NCBI RefSeq assembly: GCF_016650815.1
Contig: NZ_JAEKEZ010000003.1
Span: 1-44,290, forward strand
Direction: 5' to 3'
Length of the DNA: 44,290 bases
DNA from: Pseudomonas sp. TH31
GTDB lineage: Bacteria; Pseudomonadota; Gammaproteobacteria; Pseudomonadales; Pseudomonadaceae
The position numbers and the translations under genes are program-made. The number at the start of each line of letters is the position of its first letter. The first letter of the stretch is position 1. Under the pieces are notes generated by a model. The model was not told the origin of the DNA. It saw only the letters and a program-made list of their open reading frames with translations, and made no database searches. Positions 41,918-44,290 of the stretch are shown here, piece by piece.

Positions 41918-42738
41918 CTACTTCAGCGGCACCGTCAGCTGGCGAATCACGGCAGCGGTGTCGGGCCTTACACCTTTCCACCAGGTGAAGGCTTCGGCCG
42001 CCTGCTCGGCGAACATGCCGACGCCATCAGCCAGCTGCTTGACACCAGCATCGCGGGCAAACCGCAGAAAGAGCGTAAGACCTTTGCCATACAGCAATTC
42101 ATAGGCCAGGCAACCCTCGGCAAAGACGCTCGCGGGTACCGGTGGCAGCTCGTTGTGCAGGCTGGCGGAGGTGGCATTAACCACCACATCGAACTGCTGC
42201 CCGGCGAGGTCCTGGTAACCCACCGCGAGAACATTGCCGCGGTCGCTGACCTTGGCGACCAAATCCTGCGCCTTGGATACCGTGCGATTGCAGATCACCA
42301 ACTGCGCCGGCTTTTGCTCGAGAAACGGCAACACCGCACCACGGGCAGCGCCCCCGCCCCCAGCAACAGCACACGCTTGCCGGCCAACGGGCGATTGAGG
42401 TTGTGCACCAGGTCACGCACCAGGCCAACACCGTCGAAGTTCTCGGCGATGACACGGTCGCCTTCAAACTTCATCGCATTGACCGCACCGGCCAGGCGCG
42501 CGCGTTCGGACAGTTCAGTGGCGTAGGCAAAAGCGTCGAGTTTGAACGGGGCGGTGATGTTCAGGCCACGACCGCCGTTGGCGCGGAACGTATCGATGGT
42601 CGGAACAAACTGCCCCAGCGCGCCTTCGATGGTCGTGTAATCGATCTGCAGGCCCGTCGCTTTGGCGAACATGCCCTGGATTTGCGGGGACTTGCTGTGT
42701 GAGATCGGATTGCCGATAACGGCATAGCGCTCGCTCAT
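41918..42738 (-). pseudogene. AroE-type shikimate dehydrogenase (NADP type), one-base frameshift
   Basis: The ATG at 42738 follows GGAGA by 7 bases. The N-terminal domain shows VIGNPISHSKSPQIQGMFA, the catalytic Lys in LNITAPFK and NFDGVGLVRDL. The frame breaks in a G/C run (C5 at 42351-42355 on the plus strand, one base missing). Restored, it reads LLLGAGGAARGAVLPFLEQK, then VICNRTVSKAQDL, and ends normally at 273 residues. The NRT motif indicates NADP, unlike the copy at 10561. It could be biosynthetic-type AroE recruited to a catabolic operon, reducing or oxidising shikimate/dehydroshikimate. The lesion is probably a sequencing error. Confidence 0.75.
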
Positions 42739-42868
42739 AAAAGTTCTCCGTCAAGAATGCCAGTTGGCATCCATCACAACGAATCGTAGGATTGAGCCGT
42801 CATGCTGTAAATCCAACGTTTACGATAGACAGTATTGTTTTTTATAAATAATAAGAAGGACGCCAAAT
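42739..42868. promoter_or_regulatory. divergent promoter region between aroE-like operon and lysR
   Basis: 130 bases separate two divergent genes, the classical LysR arrangement. AATCGTAGGATT (from about 42781) and, further right, AATCC followed after six bases by TACGAT form a broken inverted repeat that could be the LysR recognition and activation sites. The assignment is positional. Confidence 0.4.
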
Positions 42869-43783
42869 ATGGCTGCTGCAGACGTGGACGAGACCAGACT
42901 GCTCAACCCCAACCTCTTGCAAGTACTCGAGTCGCTGTACGCTACGCGCAGCGTGACGCGCACCGCCGAGCAACTGGGGCAGACACAATCCACGATCAGT
43001 ATCTTGCTGGCGCGGTTACGCAAGCAATTGGACGATCCCCTGTTCGTCCGCACGCCGGAGGGCATGCAACCGACCCCGCGCATCGATGATCTGATTCCGC
43101 TGGTTCGCGAGATTCTGGATCGCCTGCGCCATATTTCCGCAGCCGAGCCACGCTTTGATCCAGCCCTCTCCCAACGTGAATTTCGTATCAGCATGACGGA
43201 TGCCAGTCACATCACCATTCTGCCCCGATTGTTTTCTCATGTTCGGTCGCTTGCGCCACTGGTGCGCCTCGAAGCAGTGCCGATCAATCCAAGCATGGTG
43301 CAGGCACTGCAGTCCGGAGAATGCGACCTGGCGATCGGGCTGCTGCCGACCCTGGAGGCCGGTTTCTACCGCCAGACACTGTACTCGCAGGATTGGCTGT
43401 GCCTGGCCAATCCGAACCATCCGCGTATAGGCCAGCGCTTCACGCTCAAGCATTACCTTGGAGAAAATCACGTGGCCATTTCCTCGGGGACAGGCGCGCA
43501 GGTCGACGAATCGCTAAGGCACCAGAGGCGTCAACGAAAGGTGGCGCTTACGCTGTCCGGCTTTCTGGGACTGGGCGGGATCCTCTCGACGACGGACCTG
43601 ATTGCGACCTTACCCAGGCACATTGGAGAGACGCTTGCACAAACCGCCGGCCTGCGCGTGCTGGAATGCCCGATCACTCTTCCGGCCGTCAGCGTCAACC
43701 AGTACTGGCACGCCCGCTATAACAACGATCCCGCGAATCGCTGGCTGAGGGGTATCTGCGCGCAGCTCTATCAGTCGATTTGA
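42869..43783 (+). CDS. LysR-family transcriptional regulator
   Basis: 304 residues with AGGA 9 bases before the ATG. The N-terminal helix-turn-helix is SVTRTAEQLGQTQSTISILL, and the following RLRKQLDDPLFVRTPEGMQP is typical of the NodD/PcpR-like branch of LysR proteins. A substrate-binding domain follows (DLAIGLLPTLEAGFYRQTLY). Such regulators usually activate the divergent operon in response to one of its metabolites, here probably a quinate/shikimate-pathway acid. It differs in family from the two GntR proteins, so the 39773-42738 operon appears to be under separate control. Confidence 0.88.
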   Translation: MAAADVDETRLLNPNLLQVLESLYATRSVTRTAEQLGQTQSTISILLARLRKQLDDPLFVRTPEGMQPTPRIDDLIPLVREILDRLRHISAAEPRFDPALSQREFRISMTDASHITILPRLFSHVRSLAPLVRLEAVPINPSMVQALQSGECDLAIGLLPTLEAGFYRQTLYSQDWLCLANPNHPRIGQRFTLKHYLGENHVAISSGTGAQVDESLRHQRRQRKVALTLSGFLGLGGILSTTDLIATLPRHIGETLAQTAGLRVLECPITLPAVSVNQYWHARYNNDPANRWLRGICAQLYQSI

Positions 43784-44022
43784 GCGGCGCAACGGCCTCC
43801 GCGTGCCAGTTCGCGTTGATACTGACAGCTGATCCTTGGCCCGGCCGCGACGTAGCTCCATGTCTAAAGTCGATCCTCGCCGAGCGGACAGTGCGTGCAA
43901 GGAACTGTGAATGCTAGCAATGACCGGGAGAGGCATCATTCCTTCTCCCAAGCGAAGCATTTTGGAATCAAGGGCAACGCGACAAAGCAAAGCACCTACC
44001 GCACGCGAGGTGTGCCAGATAC
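43784..44022. other. no gene recognised
   Basis: I see no supported coding sequence, RNA or clear terminator between the LysR stop and the transposase scrap. Short open frames on both strands lack ribosome binding sites and recognisable motifs. Confidence 0.4.
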
Positions 44023-44136
44023 TCAGACCGTTCCAGTGCCTCGGCCGCTCGTAGTTGAGCGCGCATCAGGATCGGAGAGAGAGATTTGTTGGTCCGGGCT
44101 GTCGCGCAATTGCGCCTCGACCTCTTTGGCAACCAT
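44023..44136 (-). mobile_element. fragment of an IS1182-type transposase
   Basis: The minus-strand frame encodes MVAKEVEAQLRDSPDQQISL followed by SDPDARSTTSGRGTGTV and a stop. The segment around DPDARSxxTSGRGTGxVGYNVQ is characteristic of IS1182-family DDE transposases. Here the frame breaks right after GTV and nothing further matches, so only about 37 residues survive. No inverted repeats are seen. The remaining bases to 44290 hold no recognisable gene. Confidence 0.5.
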
Positions 44137-44290
44137 GCTCGTTTTCACACAGCCTGGTTCCAAAGCGGAGCAAAACTCACGGGGCAATTCCGACCTTGGT
44201 ATCCGCTGAAGATTCCAACCAGAGCCAGTCGTTTTGTAGGGGTAAAAACGATCAAAAATAAAAAGGGGTCGCGAGAAAAAATCTCACAAC

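Noticed and set aside
43895..44209. 104-codon plus-strand frame near the right edge
   Set aside because: It is antisense to the transposase fragment, has no recognisable motif and no convincing ribosome binding site.
1..44290. CRISPR array, rRNA, complete tRNA or riboswitch
   Set aside because: No regularly spaced repeats, no rRNA signatures, and only a partial tRNA were seen; leaders of the main operons showed no riboswitch I recognise.

Overview
The window looks like an accessory region of a Pseudomonas chromosome, most likely the P. fluorescens group. The reasons are inferential: a GC-rich coding bias, an OprD-family porin, a membrane PQQ quinate dehydrogenase, a two-domain QuiC-type dehydroshikimate dehydratase, MHS, ACS and DHA2 transporters, and a REP-like inverted repeat. 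No database search was possible.

Layout. (1) 1-4235, minus strand: a tightly coupled operon of a GT-B glycosyltransferase (frameshifted at an A7 run), a GT-A family 2 glycosyltransferase, a HemN-like radical SAM enzyme and the start of an unidentified gene. (2) 4236-8909: decayed mobile DNA. It holds a broken phosphopantetheinyl transferase, a short tandem repeat resembling an IS end, three damaged tyrosine recombinases and the 3' half of a tRNA-Pro(GGG) that was probably an attachment site. (3) 9091-14174: a DHA2 exporter, an AroE-type NAD quinate/shikimate dehydrogenase, a GntR regulator and an ACS-type uptake transporter. (4) 14339-21998: a sugar-acid cluster with the minus-strand operon MHS transporter, HpaI-type aldolase, SMP-30 lactonase, Asp/Glu racemase-like protein, SDR and IclR regulator. 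Divergent from it lie an OtnK-type kinase and an OtnC-type decarboxylase/aldolase. (5) 22041-22276: a 3' remnant of ppsA. (6) 22402-34949: OprD porin, MHS transporter, variant AroQ dehydroquinase and a Gfo/Idh/MocA oxidoreductase on the minus strand. Divergent on the plus strand is a meta-cleavage operon: CMD-family protein, MhpD-like hydratase, 4-oxalocrotonate decarboxylase, 4-OT tautomerase, acylating acetaldehyde dehydrogenase, 4-hydroxy-2-oxovalerate aldolase and catechol 2,3-dioxygenase. A second GntR and a QuiC-like dehydroshikimate dehydratase follow. (7) 35037-39505: a chemoreceptor and QuiA. (8) 39773-43783: a second minus-strand operon (AroE, variant AroQ, an SDR without its catalytic triad, an MhpD-like hydratase) with a divergent LysR. 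(9) 43784-44290: little, apart from an IS1182-like transposase scrap.

How it fits together. Uptake (OprD, MHS and ACS transporters) and chemotaxis would bring in quinate, shikimate or related plant cyclitol acids. QuiA and AroE-type enzymes oxidise them, AroQ dehydrates 3-dehydroquinate, and QuiC aromatises 3-dehydroshikimate to protocatechuate. The ring-cleavage genes supplied here are not the ortho (pca) set but a meta-cleavage set ending in pyruvate and acetyl-CoA. That set lacks both the hydroxymuconic semialdehyde dehydrogenase and the hydrolase, so the link between the two halves is unexplained. This is the best candidate for something undescribed. Two GntR paralogues with nearly identical DNA-binding domains and five AT-flanked TGCATGC operator candidates appear to tie the ACS transporter and the meta-cleavage/AroQ operons into one regulon.

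Caution. Five otherwise intact genes are broken only by single-base indels, mostly in G/C runs. This pattern is more typical of sequencing error than of gene decay.
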